A stretch of 64,000 bases of DNA, from the NCBI RefSeq assembly GCF_003337375.1, contig NZ_QPJD01000024.1, forward strand, positions 1 through 64,000. The letters run 5' to 3'. Shown in pieces: positions 26,402 through 35,122 of this stretch. The position numbers were made by a program, and so were the translations under genes. The stretch's first letter is position 1, and each line of letters starts with the position of its first letter. The notes below the pieces were generated by a model, which worked only from the letters and a program-made list of their open reading frames with translations, did no database searches and was not told the DNA's origin. The stretch comes from Paenibacillus prosopidis. Its GTDB lineage: Bacteria; Bacillota; Bacilli; Paenibacillales; Paenibacillaceae.

Positions 26402-27325
26402 TCAAAGCACATTGCGGAGCAGCCAAAAAACCGTCGTTGCGAGCAGCACCGCCGATGTGGCGACAAGCCCCTTTAGCCAGGCTGGTGTTGCAGAGGTTCT
26501 ATGCGTATCCCGTCTATGCATAAGCATACGCCATGCCTCAGCCGCGTCACCCGCATCTGTGAATTGGCCGTCAAATGCTTTGCGCAGCCAGCCGGCAACC
26601 GGCCTCAGCACCGGGCTCTCTTCAGCGATCTGAATGAGTTCGGCAGCTGAGCGGTTTTGCGGCAACAGCTCCTTTGTCAGCTGATGCAGCCGCTTCGCTT
26701 CATAAAGCTGAATACAAAGCACGCCGAAGGAGAACAGGTCGTACTTGGCATCAGCTGATCTGGAGCCGCCATTCCAGTAGCCTCTATCATAGATTTCAGT
26801 AAATTGGCGGATGCTTTTGCCCACTGCCGTCACGCCGCCGTAATCGACAAGCTCAACATGGCCGTAATCCGCCACCAGAACATTTTCCACCTTCAAATCA
26901 CCGAACACCCAGCCTGCATGATGCAGCTTTGCCAGCTTGCCGAGCAGATTCAGGCCGACTAAAGGAAACCATTCAGCACCTTGTTTCTTCAAATAATCAG
27001 CAAGCGTCGAGCCTAGCACATAACGCATAATATAAAAAGGATATTCACGCCCATCCGGCCCGTACAAATCGTCCACATCGAACAGGAACGGTTCATGTCC
27101 TTGGCGCTTCTGCTTGGCGATCGATTGCAGCACATTGATCTCCGATTGCAAATCAATGGCATCCGAGCCGACCTTTAGAGCAAACCAATTTCGATCACGC
27201 TGTACGAGATATACTTTACCGTTAGCTCCTTCACCCAGCAAACGCTCTATACGATACCGCCCATTCTTCCACTTGCCGGTCACCACCATACCGTGGCGAA
27301 GATCGATCTTAAACGACGTAGCCAC
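26402..27325 (-). CDS. yabT: membrane-anchored Ser/Thr protein kinase, YabT-like
   Basis: The 307 aa product is a Hanks-type kinase: glycine loop LLGEGANGKVYLV (29-41), ATP-binding Lys51, the catalytic loop with Asp143 in GDLKVENVLV (the HRD motif is degenerate) and DYG at 161-163 in place of DFG. A single C-terminal transmembrane helix (about 284-304) puts the kinase in the cytoplasm. In B. subtilis YabT is a forespore kinase acting on RecA and other DNA-binding proteins. The start overlaps the yabS end by 17 nt. Confidence 0.9.
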   Translation of the reverse strand: MATSFKIDLRHGMVVTGKWKNGRYRIERLLGEGANGKVYLVQRDRNWFALKVGSDAIDLQSEINVLQSIAKQKRQGHEPFLFDVDDLYGPDGREYPFYIMRYVLGSTLADYLKKQGAEWFPLVGLNLLGKLAKLHHAGWVFGDLKVENVLVADYGHVELVDYGGVTAVGKSIRQFTEIYDRGYWNGGSRSADAKYDLFSFGVLCIQLYEAKRLHQLTKELLPQNRSAAELIQIAEESPVLRPVAGWLRKAFDGQFTDAGDAAEAWRMLMHRRDTHRTSATPAWLKGLVATSAVLLATTVFWLLRNVL

Positions 27326-28034
27326 TCATCATCCCATCCGTTTCATCTCTGCTCTGTCTACCATAATCGCCCTGACGATAAAAATCAATCACCTGCATAA
27401 TCGCCGGGCCCGTAGGAGTCGTCCCGCCCATCTGCAGCCGCGGGAAAATAGCCTGCACACCGTTCAAATGGCTCGTCCAGCCTAAATCCATTACACAATC
27501 ATCGCCGTGCTTCGAGCCGGGAAAATGAAAGACGGAAATCTCGCTTTTGCCTTGTCTGGCCTGCAGGCTCAGCATTAAGTCGCGAATGGCCTCTTCCACT
27601 GCCGCCAGCTTCGGCTTCATACTGGCGCTTGCGTCGATTAGAAGCGCTACTTGAAGATGCGATGTCTCGCCCAGCTCATCGATCACACGCACAACATCTC
27701 CGCGCTTGTCAGGCGGCAGCGCCTCAATCGATCCATTGCCAAGCACCTGCTTCAGTTCCTTCTGTACGGCAAGCTGAATCGTCTGAACAACGGTCTTACG
27801 AGTCATCATCTGCACCGTCTGCGATAGCTGTCTCATATTAACGAGCCTGCTTAGACCGCCGCCGGCGCGAGCTATCTCATCAATCTCCGTTGCGCCGAGT
27901 TCACCGACATCCCCGTAATCAAGCACGCCTACCACATTAACTGAGATACCTTCCGACTTCGCATGGGCTGCTGCAACCACCGGACTCATCCCCACGTTCG
28001 AACAGCCATCCGTTATTAATAGTATTTGTTTCAT
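27309..28034 (-). CDS. yabS: von Willebrand factor A domain protein, YabS-like
   Basis: The 241 aa product has a VWA domain with a full metal-ion-dependent adhesion site DASAS at about 134-138 and the downstream TPTGPAIM region. The N-terminal part (1-65) also resembles half of a VWA fold (LLITDGCSNVGMS). Function unknown; in B. subtilis yabS is co-transcribed with the kinase yabT, and the same pairing is seen here. Confidence 0.85.
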   Translation of the reverse strand: MKQILLITDGCSNVGMSPVVAAAHAKSEGISVNVVGVLDYGDVGELGATEIDEIARAGGGLSRLVNMRQLSQTVQMMTRKTVVQTIQLAVQKELKQVLGNGSIEALPPDKRGDVVRVIDELGETSHLQVALLIDASASMKPKLAAVEEAIRDLMLSLQARQGKSEISVFHFPGSKHGDDCVMDLGWTSHLNGVQAIFPRLQMGGTTPTGPAIMQVIDFYRQGDYGRQSRDETDGMMSGYVV

Positions 28035-28393
28035 TCTGATAACCCTCCTTTAAATGTTTGTGGAACAAACATCGCTTCGAAAGCATAGGCCTAGCGTAAG
28101 CCTTTCTATCAGCTTTGCCTTTTTTGGGAGGGATAAACAAGTAGACTAGTAAAAAGATAAATCAAAATGGTTCTTTATGTACTTCGTCGGGCAATTTTGC
28201 TTATCGCATCGATGTTATTTCCCTGGAAATCACCTCTTCCCTGACAATAGCGGAATTTCTGTGCGTTATATTGTCTTTTTAACCTAGATAAGCCTGTTTA
28301 AAGCGAAATAAAGCCACTCTATACCGCTATCTTCTCAAATCATTGCTGTTCTTTGCAAATAAAACCATTTGATACCGCTATTTCGTGGTTGTA
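28035..28393. other. gene-free gap upstream of yabS with short scattered repeats
   Basis: No convincing gene. The yabS ribosome binding site (AAAGGAGGG) is next to 28040. A short hairpin (GTTTGTGGAACAAAC) lies at about 28055-28070. ACCGCTAT occurs twice as a direct repeat (28323 and 28374) and once inverted (ATAGCGG at 28247), within A/T-rich sequence that looks like degenerate repeat units. Confidence 0.5.
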
Positions 28394-28502
28394 CAAGCGT
28401 AAACGAGGCGGGAGCCTTCCTTTGGAGGCGCAGCTTACGTTTCGGTGATGAAATATAAGCGTATTTATAAGTGTGAGACTTATAAAATCTAATATTTTAA
28501 AA
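28394..28502 (+). repeat. dispersed structured repeat, copy D (diverged)
   Basis: The outer parts match the family (CAAGCGTAAACG at the start, GAAATATAAGCGTATTTATAAGTGTGA in the A/T-rich arm), but the middle differs: GGCGGGAGCCTTCCTTTGGAGGCGCAGC. The terminal pairing arms GCGTAAACG and CGTTTCGG are kept. It lies just after the spoIIE terminator, read in the direction of transcription. Confidence 0.75.
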
Positions 28503-28509
28503 ACACCGC

Positions 28510-28561
28510 AAAAAAGCCCTTCCGCATCCGGCTGCGAGTAAGCCGGCATACAAATGGGCTT
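28510..28561 (-). terminator. spoIIE terminator
   Basis: On the minus strand an AGCCC...GGGCT outer stem and a GCCGGC...GCCGG inner stem are followed by TTTTTTG. It lies about 150 nt after the spoIIE stop; the intervening bases (28562-28709) hold nothing I recognise. Confidence 0.75.
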
Positions 28562-28709
28562 CTTATTTCGACCTGATCTGCGCTATCCCAACTCACCTTA
28601 CCGGAGTAAGACGATAACAAATCATTTCCCTTTACTGCTGCGCTATCCCTCATTTCCTATCGTTTTGTGCGGCAACGCTCTGCCCCTCCCTTCACATATT
28701 TTCCGAGTA

Positions 28710-31202
28710 CTAGCTCACCGTCCTTGGCCGCTCCATGCGCGTCACGCCGGGCCAGCGGAACGAAGCCCATTCCGGCAAATGCTTATCAATACGTGCAACG
28801 AGCACGGTCATATCATCCATAATTTCACCGTCATGATGGCGAACCACCTTCTCCAACAGCGCATCCGCCATTTCTTGCGGATTGTCTGTTTCTAACTCGC
28901 TAATAATACGTTTCATCCAAAGCTCCTTATTGACCGCATGGCCCGGTGCATCATAAATACCGTCGCTCATCATGACAAGCGTATCACCGGACTGCATTTG
29001 CATCGATACAAAGTCGACTTCGATATCTTGAAGAATGCCTATCGGCAAATTGTTAGCCGTTACTGGAATGACCTCGTTTCCTCGTTTAATGAAGCTCGGG
29101 GTCGAGCCAATTTTCATAAACGTCGTTTGTGCTGTATACAAATCGACGATTGCCAAATCAACGGTAGCAAACACTTCATCAGATGACCTTAACAGAAGTA
29201 CCGAGTTGACCGATTTGACCGCCAGCTTCTCGTCCATGCCCGACTGCAGCAGCTGCTGCAGGATAGACAGCGCCGCGCTGCTCTCCTGGCGCGCCCGCTC
29301 GCCATTGCCCATTCCGTCACTGATCGCTACGGCAAATTTCCCGTTTCCAAGCTCGACCATGCTGAAGCTGTCACCCGATAACAAATCTCCTCCCTTCGCT
29401 GCGCCCGCGATGCCGGTTTCCACCTCATATTGTTTCGCCGAACCGAACGCCACCAGTGTTGGCTCACCGTTTTTTGTAGGCGGCAGTTCCGACTTGACGG
29501 CGATATGCTCGCCCAGAATATCGCTAAGCAGCGGTGCGATTATTTTGCGGCATTCGTCGTAGCCTTTGCCAAACGCATGATAAACTTCAATATCTACATT
29601 CCCCTCCTCTAAGCTTACGATATCAATGCCTTGAATCGATAAACCGAGTCCTTCCACCGCCTCTCGAATTTGCTCCTCCTGCAAATGCAGAGTCTGCCCC
29701 TCCCGTTTGATTTCTTCAGCCAAATCCTCCATGACTTGCGATACGCCTTGTAATTGATCGGCAACAAGCTGCCGGGAGTCGTATATTTGCTTCTTCCAGT
29801 GCATATTATTTTGATATAGCTCGTACTGCTGACGCATGTCCATCAACACCTGTGACGACTTCACGCAGTGAGCCGACCAGGCCCGCGGCATCTCCTTCGG
29901 AGACGGGATTATGTCTTCCTCTACAGTAGTCATCATATCGGTCATCATTTTGTACGTATGAAAAAACTTATCCTCCCAGCACGCATGCTGCCTGTGACAG
30001 CTGGAGCAGCTGCGCTCGGCAACCGCATTCATAAAATGATTAACTTCGTCTTCCCGCTTCATCGCGGTGACATTGCTGTTTAATTGACCAAAGCTGCGCG
30101 ACAGTTGACGGAACACCTCAGAGTACTGCGATACTCTGTCGGCGGTCACCTCGCGTACCCGCTTCGCATAATCATGCTGTGACTTCGCATGCTCATTCGT
30201 CCCCGGCACGTACCGGGAGATCGTGCGGATCATACTCCGGGGCGTAAGCATAAGCAGCGTGGCAGCCGCAACAGACTCCCATGTCGAGCTCATAACATCA
30301 GCTTGACTTCCTACATAGATTGATAATATAGACGTTCCGAGCAGCATCCCGAACGCAGCAGCCATTTTACCGCCTTCGCGCAGAAGTCCGGCAAGCAAGC
30401 CGGCAAAAGCAAGCAAGCTCATTTGAACGACGGCCCCGAAGTCCGCCAAGCTCAAAATAAGACCGGCAACTACGCCGACTGAAGCGCCCAGCGGTGCGCC
30501 GCCTGCCAAAGCAAACAGCAGCAGCATATAGCGAGACATGATGTGCTCTGCCGACATGCCGTAGAAAACCCAGCCAACCGCCCCCGTCATGACCGAAGCG
30601 AGCAAAATCATTAAACAAATGATTTCCTCGTTCTTGAGCGACGCTGATTTTTTCGTCATGGTCAGCACCGGAATCGCCTGTATAAAGACAAGTGTCAGAA
30701 CGAAGCCGAGCGCCGCTTCCACAACAACCAGCATGAAATTGTACCAGCTAAGCTCGTCCCCTATAAAAACTCCGAATAATTGGACGAGTAGTGTTGCTGC
30801 GAATACTAGAATCGGCGCCGATGACAGCTCCGCCCTCTCATACGCCTCCAGCCCCTTCAAGAAAAGAAACAACACCGCAATTTCCATCGCGATCCACATT
30901 GGCGCAGGATCTGCCGCAAGCCAGCTTCCAGCCACCAACGCTACCGCCACCCACGGATAAATATCCTTTCGCATAAAATAGATAACTGCGAAATAGGCGA
31001 CTGCAAATGGCATGAGCGATTCTAGTATGACCGCTCTTCCCAGTAAGAAAGCTACACCGACTAATAGAAATGTCCATTTCTTTGCCAAAATGACTTGAAT
31101 GAACCGGCGCGCCGCCACCCATTCCCGCCCTTTTTGCACAAACGTCTGCGCTAGACTTGTCCGCTTCACACTGGTAACTACCTCAGCGTTTTCCTTTTCC
31201 AC
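28710..31202 (-). CDS. spoIIE: stage II sporulation protein E, PP2C phosphatase
   Basis: Dephosphorylates SpoIIAA to release sigma-F in the forespore and helps asymmetric division. The product is 830 aa from GTG 31202 (MEKENAEV), which has GGTGG 9 nt upstream and matches the N-terminus of the B. subtilis protein; the longer frame to 31241 lacks a ribosome binding site. About ten hydrophobic segments lie in residues 35-315, then a central regulatory region with CSSCHRQHACW near 395, and a C-terminal PP2C domain (from about 580) with FAVAISDGMGNGERARQES and VMMSDGIYDAP, the metal-binding aspartates. Confidence 0.95.
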   Translation of the reverse strand: MEKENAEVVTSVKRTSLAQTFVQKGREWVAARRFIQVILAKKWTFLLVGVAFLLGRAVILESLMPFAVAYFAVIYFMRKDIYPWVAVALVAGSWLAADPAPMWIAMEIAVLFLFLKGLEAYERAELSSAPILVFAATLLVQLFGVFIGDELSWYNFMLVVVEAALGFVLTLVFIQAIPVLTMTKKSASLKNEEIICLMILLASVMTGAVGWVFYGMSAEHIMSRYMLLLFALAGGAPLGASVGVVAGLILSLADFGAVVQMSLLAFAGLLAGLLREGGKMAAAFGMLLGTSILSIYVGSQADVMSSTWESVAAATLLMLTPRSMIRTISRYVPGTNEHAKSQHDYAKRVREVTADRVSQYSEVFRQLSRSFGQLNSNVTAMKREDEVNHFMNAVAERSCSSCHRQHACWEDKFFHTYKMMTDMMTTVEEDIIPSPKEMPRAWSAHCVKSSQVLMDMRQQYELYQNNMHWKKQIYDSRQLVADQLQGVSQVMEDLAEEIKREGQTLHLQEEQIREAVEGLGLSIQGIDIVSLEEGNVDIEVYHAFGKGYDECRKIIAPLLSDILGEHIAVKSELPPTKNGEPTLVAFGSAKQYEVETGIAGAAKGGDLLSGDSFSMVELGNGKFAVAISDGMGNGERARQESSAALSILQQLLQSGMDEKLAVKSVNSVLLLRSSDEVFATVDLAIVDLYTAQTTFMKIGSTPSFIKRGNEVIPVTANNLPIGILQDIEVDFVSMQMQSGDTLVMMSDGIYDAPGHAVNKELWMKRIISELETDNPQEMADALLEKVVRHHDGEIMDDMTVLVARIDKHLPEWASFRWPGVTRMERPRTVS

Positions 31203-31259
31203 CAACACACACCACCATTCCGAATGTAATGTGATTTTCATTATAGGAGCTTGTCCGTA

Positions 31260-31306
31260 TAAAGTTTGTCAGTTAACGTAACATTCCAAAAAATTTTTTC
31301 CGACAA
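31260..31306 (-). promoter_or_regulatory. spoIIE promoter region with a Spo0A-box-like site
   Basis: The minus strand has TTGTCGGA (31299-31306), one mismatch from the Spo0A box TTGTCGAA. Downstream are TTGGAA and TATACG about 22 bp apart. B. subtilis spoIIE also uses a sigma-A promoter with an unusually long spacer activated by Spo0A. The hexamers are weak by eye, so this is a candidate. Confidence 0.45.
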
Positions 31307-31540
31307 AAATAATCGGCCCTGCATTCATTGTCACAGCGCTGTCAAACATATGCGCCGCATGAGTTTGACCCGTCTCACTTGGAACCTATTACCAAATAAG
31401 CATCAACAAAAACCGTGTCTGTCGGTTTCCATCTGCTGACGAATAGACGTTGTAACCTGTCGGGAATGTAAGAGGATCGGAGAAAACTATTTATTTTCTG
31501 GCAAACGGCCTAGATGAAAACGACATAGGTCTTAGAAATT

Positions 31541-31588
31541 GGGACTTAGCTGGCTTCAACCGCAGCATATATGCTGGTTTAGCGTCCC
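31541..31588. other. nested inverted repeat in the spoIIE upstream gap
   Basis: GGGAC and GTCCC enclose an inner palindrome CAGCATATATGCTG flanked by AAC and GTT. The rest of the gap (31307-31640) has no recognisable gene or tRNA. Function unknown. Confidence 0.4.
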
Positions 31589-31649
31589 GCTTCGACAGCA
31601 TAAGGTAAGCGTTTACAAAAAACAAATCTATTTTATTGCAAAAGCACGC

Positions 31650-31680
31650 AAAAAAAGCAGAACCACATCGGTTCTGCTTC
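31650..31680 (-). terminator. yabR terminator
   Basis: The minus strand has AGAAGCAGAACC, a 5-nt loop, GGTTCTGC and TTTTTTT, about 25 nt after the yabR stop. Confidence 0.92.
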
Positions 31681-31705
31681 TAATATGAATTTATGACGAT
31701 TCAGC

Positions 31706-32218
31706 TTATACCCGCTTGGCACCGCGTCCGCCGCGTTTGCCCTCCGTATTCTTCTTCAAAGAGGAGATGCGCTCTTCGCTGTCTTTCAGGAAACGTGACA
31801 TTTTATCCTCGAATGACGGTTTACCATATGCAGGTCTGCCAGACGATTGCTTGTTGAAGGGACGTCCGCCACCGCCGCCACCGCCTCCGCGGTTGAAACG
31901 TTCTCCGCCACCACTACCACCAGTGCTTCCACCGCCGCCGCTATGACGCTCGCGTTGTTGTGGCGCTGGTTGGCCTTCCGGCCGGTCGATGGCTTGCTTA
32001 ATGGAAAGTCCGATCTTTCCGTCTTTGTCCACGTTGATCACTTTTACTTTCACGACATCGTCGATTTTCAGGTGATCCTTCACGTCTTTGACGTAATTAT
32101 CAGCAATTTCCGAAATGTGAACAAGACCCGTGACACCTCCCGACAAGTCGACAAATGCCCCAAAATGCGTAATGCCTGTCACTTTTCCTTCTAACTTAGC
32201 GCCCACTTCAATTGCCAT
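31706..32218 (-). CDS. yabR: S1-domain RNA-binding protein, YabR-like
   Basis: The 170 aa product has one S1 domain (about 5-75: GAKLEGKVTGITHFGAFVDLSGGVTGLVHISEIAD...VKVKVINVDKDGKIGLSIK). A long low-complexity tail follows, rich in Gly, Arg and Ser with a run of eight Gly, and a basic end (GKRGGRGAKRV). The tail resembles RGG-type RNA-binding tails and is longer than in B. subtilis YabR. Probably acts on RNA or ribosomes; its exact role is unknown. It has its own promoter. Confidence 0.9.
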   Translation of the reverse strand: MAIEVGAKLEGKVTGITHFGAFVDLSGGVTGLVHISEIADNYVKDVKDHLKIDDVVKVKVINVDKDGKIGLSIKQAIDRPEGQPAPQQRERHSGGGGSTGGSGGGERFNRGGGGGGGGRPFNKQSSGRPAYGKPSFEDKMSRFLKDSEERISSLKKNTEGKRGGRGAKRV

Positions 32219-32308
32219 AAAATAAAATGTTCCTCCCTAAGAAATTTGCGAAGCAAAACCGAATCCATAAGCATAAGCTAAAAGTTTTGCGAAAACGCTA
32301 TTAACGTG

Positions 32309-32338
32309 ATTATAACCGAACCGTTCAAGTAAGGTCAA
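32309..32338 (-). promoter_or_regulatory. yabR sigma-A promoter
   Basis: The minus strand has TTGACC, 18 bp, TATAAT, about 90 nt before the yabR start, in the gap after divIC. Confidence 0.75.
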
Positions 32339-32366
32339 CAGACGTTCACCCGATTTGGAGCCCTAT

Positions 32367-32675
32367 TTAATCGCTGAAAATTTGCTGCTCGCCCTTCTTC
32401 ACCATGCCTTGCTCCTTGGTTGCGAGTTGAGCGATATATTCCGGATCGTTTAACCGTTCAATTTGCTGTTTGATTGCTTCGCTTTCTTTCGTTGACGCAT
32501 CTATTTGTCCTTGTATGGTAGATAGCCGCACGTTTGTCGCGTCCTGCTGCTTCATTTGACCAAAGATGGTATACGCCGCCCAGCCCATAAAAAGAACAAT
32601 GAACATCATCCATAGTTTGAACCGGCGCTTCGTGCCAGCGTTACCTGTTGTTTTATTTACAGTAGCAGTCGTCAT
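32367..32675 (-). CDS. divIC: septum formation initiator DivIC (FtsB-like)
   Basis: Bitopic cell-division protein. The 102 aa product has a basic cytoplasmic N-terminus, one transmembrane helix (about 22-40, LWMMFIVLFMGWAAYTIFG) and an extracellular coiled coil (about 45-80) ending with the DPEYIAQLATKEQGMVKKGEQ motif of the DivIC/FtsB family. It lies between yabQ and yabR, as in B. subtilis, starting 8 nt after yabQ. Confidence 0.92.
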   Translation of the reverse strand: MTTATVNKTTGNAGTKRRFKLWMMFIVLFMGWAAYTIFGQMKQQDATNVRLSTIQGQIDASTKESEAIKQQIERLNDPEYIAQLATKEQGMVKKGEQQIFSD

Positions 32676-32683
32676 GTGCGGTA

Positions 32684-33292
32684 TTACCTCCTAAACCATT
32701 TAGTCCACAAATTAACAATTTGTAGTCCAAGCTTTCTCAGCTTCTCTGCAACCTGCCATTTGTTCATGTAGGGGGACAACCACCGTCCTATAGGACGAAG
32801 AATCGGCCGAATGATCCAAACAAGCAAACGCCAAAATGGACGAACCAATTGTATCACAATTTTCAAAAGGAAAATAGTGAACGCGGACCCAAATCCTAAA
32901 ATAATCTTAAGCAGCTTGTAAAGCAGCAGCAGTGGCTTCACTATAATTATATCTAAACACTTGAGCACAAAAGAGATAAACGCCTGCACCGCTCGAATTA
33001 GCCATTTTACAGTAACAATGACTGCCTTGCTAAGCAAGAGATAATAGAGGATGATGCCGATAGCCAGTCCGATAAAAACGTACGCCCGCACCTCGCCGTT
33101 GTTGCTGGCGTACAGCACTCGAAAGACGACCAGCGCAGCCGCCATCCAATAGATGACGTCAAGCACGGGCAGCCACCAGCGCGGAAACTTCAGCTCATGC
33201 GACACCACGCGATAGCCGTCGAACACCGTTCCCATGCCTAAGCCGGATAACAGCATGACCGCCATCGTCATCCACTGCATGTCGAGCGTCAC
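32684..33292 (-). CDS. yabQ: spore cortex biosynthesis protein YabQ
   Basis: The 202 aa product has four to six hydrophobic segments (MAVMLLSGLGMGTVFDGYRV at the N-terminus, a second near 35-55, then 65-90 and 110-150) and a basic C-terminus. B. subtilis YabQ is a mother-cell outer-forespore-membrane protein needed for cortex formation. The GTG start overlaps the yabP stop by 4 nt (GTGA), so translation is coupled. Confidence 0.88.
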   Translation of the reverse strand: MTLDMQWMTMAVMLLSGLGMGTVFDGYRVVSHELKFPRWWLPVLDVIYWMAAALVVFRVLYASNNGEVRAYVFIGLAIGIILYYLLLSKAVIVTVKWLIRAVQAFISFVLKCLDIIIVKPLLLLYKLLKIILGFGSAFTIFLLKIVIQLVRPFWRLLVWIIRPILRPIGRWLSPYMNKWQVAEKLRKLGLQIVNLWTKWFRR

Positions 33293-33576
33293 TTAAATAG
33301 CTTCCCGAACAGCCCTTTGGATTTCGAAGAGGCGTTGCTTCCATCCAAATAGGCGAGCGAATGGACGAGCCCTTCTATAGCTACCAGTCCTTGTTCCAGG
33401 CTAAGATGCTTCATATGCAAATTTTGGCCCTTAACCGTTAAGAAACCAAGCTCCGTTTCGAGTAAAAACTCCTCACTGTCGAAGCTTTCCACATTTAAAA
33501 CCCCGGTAAGCTCCAGCAGCTTGCGATTTAACATTTTTACTTCCTGCCGCTTCTGACCTTTGCTTTGGTCAACCAT
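33289..33576 (-). CDS. yabP: sporulation protein YabP
   Basis: Small 95 aa protein of the YabP/YqfC family required for cortex assembly, with the family core LNRKLLELTGVLNVESFDSEEFLLETELGFLTVKGQNLHMKHLSLEQGLVAIEG split over about 17-68. The ATG at 33576 is preceded by GGGGG at 8 nt; a frame extension of 18 codons upstream is probably not translated. First gene of yabP-yabQ. Confidence 0.88.
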   Translation of the reverse strand: MVDQSKGQKRQEVKMLNRKLLELTGVLNVESFDSEEFLLETELGFLTVKGQNLHMKHLSLEQGLVAIEGLVHSLAYLDGSNASSKSKGLFGKLFK

Positions 33577-33681
33577 AGACTCGTCCCCCGCTTCGTTAAC
33601 ATGTCCAGCCGTGCACTGGCGGCGCGGCATACGTTTAAGACTAGCTTATGGGGGGCGGATGAGGTTTAGAACAAATTCAGC

Positions 33682-34314
33682 TTAGGCTGCATTTTCAATT
33701 TGCGCTTCCCTGCTCTCCGTCCTGATTTGCAAATAAACAAGAAGCAGAATGATAGTTATTAACTGGCTAAACCAGTCGAGTAGAACGTCGAGGACGGTCG
33801 CAGCAATCCAAGAATCGACGGGGATGCTGAACGCCACAAAACCGACTATAACGCCAAAAGCCGCCAAAGCTGCTTAACCGACAAGCGCATACCCTGCGAA
33901 CTTGAAAAAGCGGCCGCGTGCCATTTCCCTGCATACTTCCATTGGATTGATGCTGGAGGTATGCTCCACCGATACGACGATTGGCATCAGCATAAGCCGC
34001 ACAGTAAAGAGAATGACAGGAACAATGAACAGAAGAAGCCCTGCGAACACTATAACATTTTGCAAAAAACAGTACATAATCATGTGTGTCCATTTGCGAA
34101 GACCCCACACCAAGGACAGGCTGATGCCGACGTTAGCTTGTGTCATTTGGCTAAGTAAGTAGTGAATAACTATAGGAGTAATAACGCATAGAAATAACAG
34201 GCCGATGATCCCATCCATTCGCTGCGTGGAAAAGAATCCGGTATTTTCATACCAATCTACGAAATAATCGTTTTTGATCGTTTCAACCGGGGTAGCGATG
34301 AGTGCGACGTCCAT
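33682..34314 (-). pseudogene. multi-pass membrane protein gene interrupted by an in-frame TAA
   Basis: Two pieces lie in the same frame: 34314-33874 (146 aa, ends GYALVG) and 33873-33682 (63 aa, AALAAFGVIVGFVAF...). Only a single TAA (33874-33876) separates them, and hydrophobic segments continue across it. The motif PVILFTVRLMLMPIVVSVEH...EMARGRFFKFAG resembles the YciC/GPDPase-type membrane-domain proteins. The first ATG has no ribosome binding site and lies 14 nt after the upstream terminator hairpin, so the N-terminus may also be lost. It is not in the B. subtilis gene order. Probably a decaying gene; sequencing error cannot be excluded. Confidence 0.65.
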
Positions 34315-34333
34315 GGATTGTCTATTGGGAAAA

Positions 34334-34374
34334 GAAAAAAGCTGCCCGCAAGCATGATGCTTGTCAGACAGCTT
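34334..34374 (-). terminator. HU-yabO terminator
   Basis: On the minus strand, AAGCTG...CAGCTT flank an inner CAAGCAT/ATGCTTG stem, followed by TTTTTTC, right at the yabO stop. Confidence 0.85.
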
Positions 34375-34379
34375 TGTTA

Positions 34380-34664
34380 TTATTGCTCCCAGTCGAGACC
34401 AGTCTCGCGCTGGCGCTGTTCTTCTTTCACCAAGGTGTACAGCTCTCCGGCTTCATCCTTACGGGTCGTCTCCGCAATGCGCTCAACGCGCACGGTTACG
34501 ATCTTTTGGCCGTATTGGATTTGGAGCTCATCGCCGACTTTAACGGCACTGCTTGCTTTCGCTTCGCGGCCGTTGATCCATACGCGCCCCTGCTCGGATA
34601 CATCCTTTGCAACGGTGCGGCGCTTAATCAATCGGGACACCTTGAGAAATTTATCTAACCGCAT
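34380..34664 (-). CDS. rqcP: S4-domain protein RqcP (YabO)
   Basis: The 94 aa product is mostly an S4 RNA-binding domain: MRLDKFLKVSRLIKRRTVAKDVSEQGRVWINGR broken across 1-33, then KASSAVKVGDELQIQYGQKIVTVRV. It is the YabO/Hsp15-like protein that, in B. subtilis, works with RqcH to add alanine tails on obstructed large ribosomal subunits. It starts 4 nt after the HU gene and shares its terminator. Confidence 0.92.
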   Translation of the reverse strand: MRLDKFLKVSRLIKRRTVAKDVSEQGRVWINGREAKASSAVKVGDELQIQYGQKIVTVRVERIAETTRKDEAGELYTLVKEEQRQRETGLDWEQ

Positions 34665-34668
34665 TAGA

Positions 34669-34941
34669 CTACTTGATTGCTTCTTTCAGCTTGTTGCCTG
34701 CTTTGAATGCAGGAACTTTTGCTTCCGAAATTTCGATTGGCTCACCTGTTTGCGGGTTGCGGCCAACACGTCCGGAGCGTTTGCGAGTTTCGAAAGTACC
34801 GAAGCCGATCAATTGTACTTTGTCTCCGCCTGCAAGTGCGTCTGTTACTTCGCCCAAAAATCCGTTAAGTACTGCTTCTACATCGCGTTTAGTCAAGCCG
34901 CTTTTCTCGGAAATGTTGTTGATCAAGTCTGTTTTGTTCAT
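34669..34941 (-). CDS. hupB: DNA-binding protein HU
   Basis: Nucleoid protein that bends DNA. The 90 aa product shows the whole HU fold: MNKTDLINNISEKSGLTKRDVEAVLNGFL (helices, 1-29), then VQLIGFGTFETRKRSGRVGRNPQTGEPIEI with the DNA-binding beta arm around RNPQTGEP, and the C-terminal FKAGNKLKEAI. Strong ribosome binding site (AGGAGG). It lies between mazG and yabO. Confidence 0.97.
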   Translation of the reverse strand: MNKTDLINNISEKSGLTKRDVEAVLNGFLGEVTDALAGGDKVQLIGFGTFETRKRSGRVGRNPQTGEPIEISEAKVPAFKAGNKLKEAIK

Positions 34942-35122
34942 TATAAAATCCTCCTATTTCGTTACCGTTATTTTTGGTCGGTGCCCTAAGACGCCGCCGT
35001 GCTTGGAATTTTTTACTCTTCACGAGAATACTTATTCTGCTTAAGAGCAAATAAATCCTGCCGCTATTTGAAATTTTTTTGCGAATAGTGCGGAATAAAG
35101 GCGTTTTGTGACGAAATGAAAG

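Noticed and set aside
31590..31625. AAGCGTTTAC near 31608 as another copy of the dispersed repeat
   Set aside because: Only a few bases match and none of the core or the A/T-rich arm is present.
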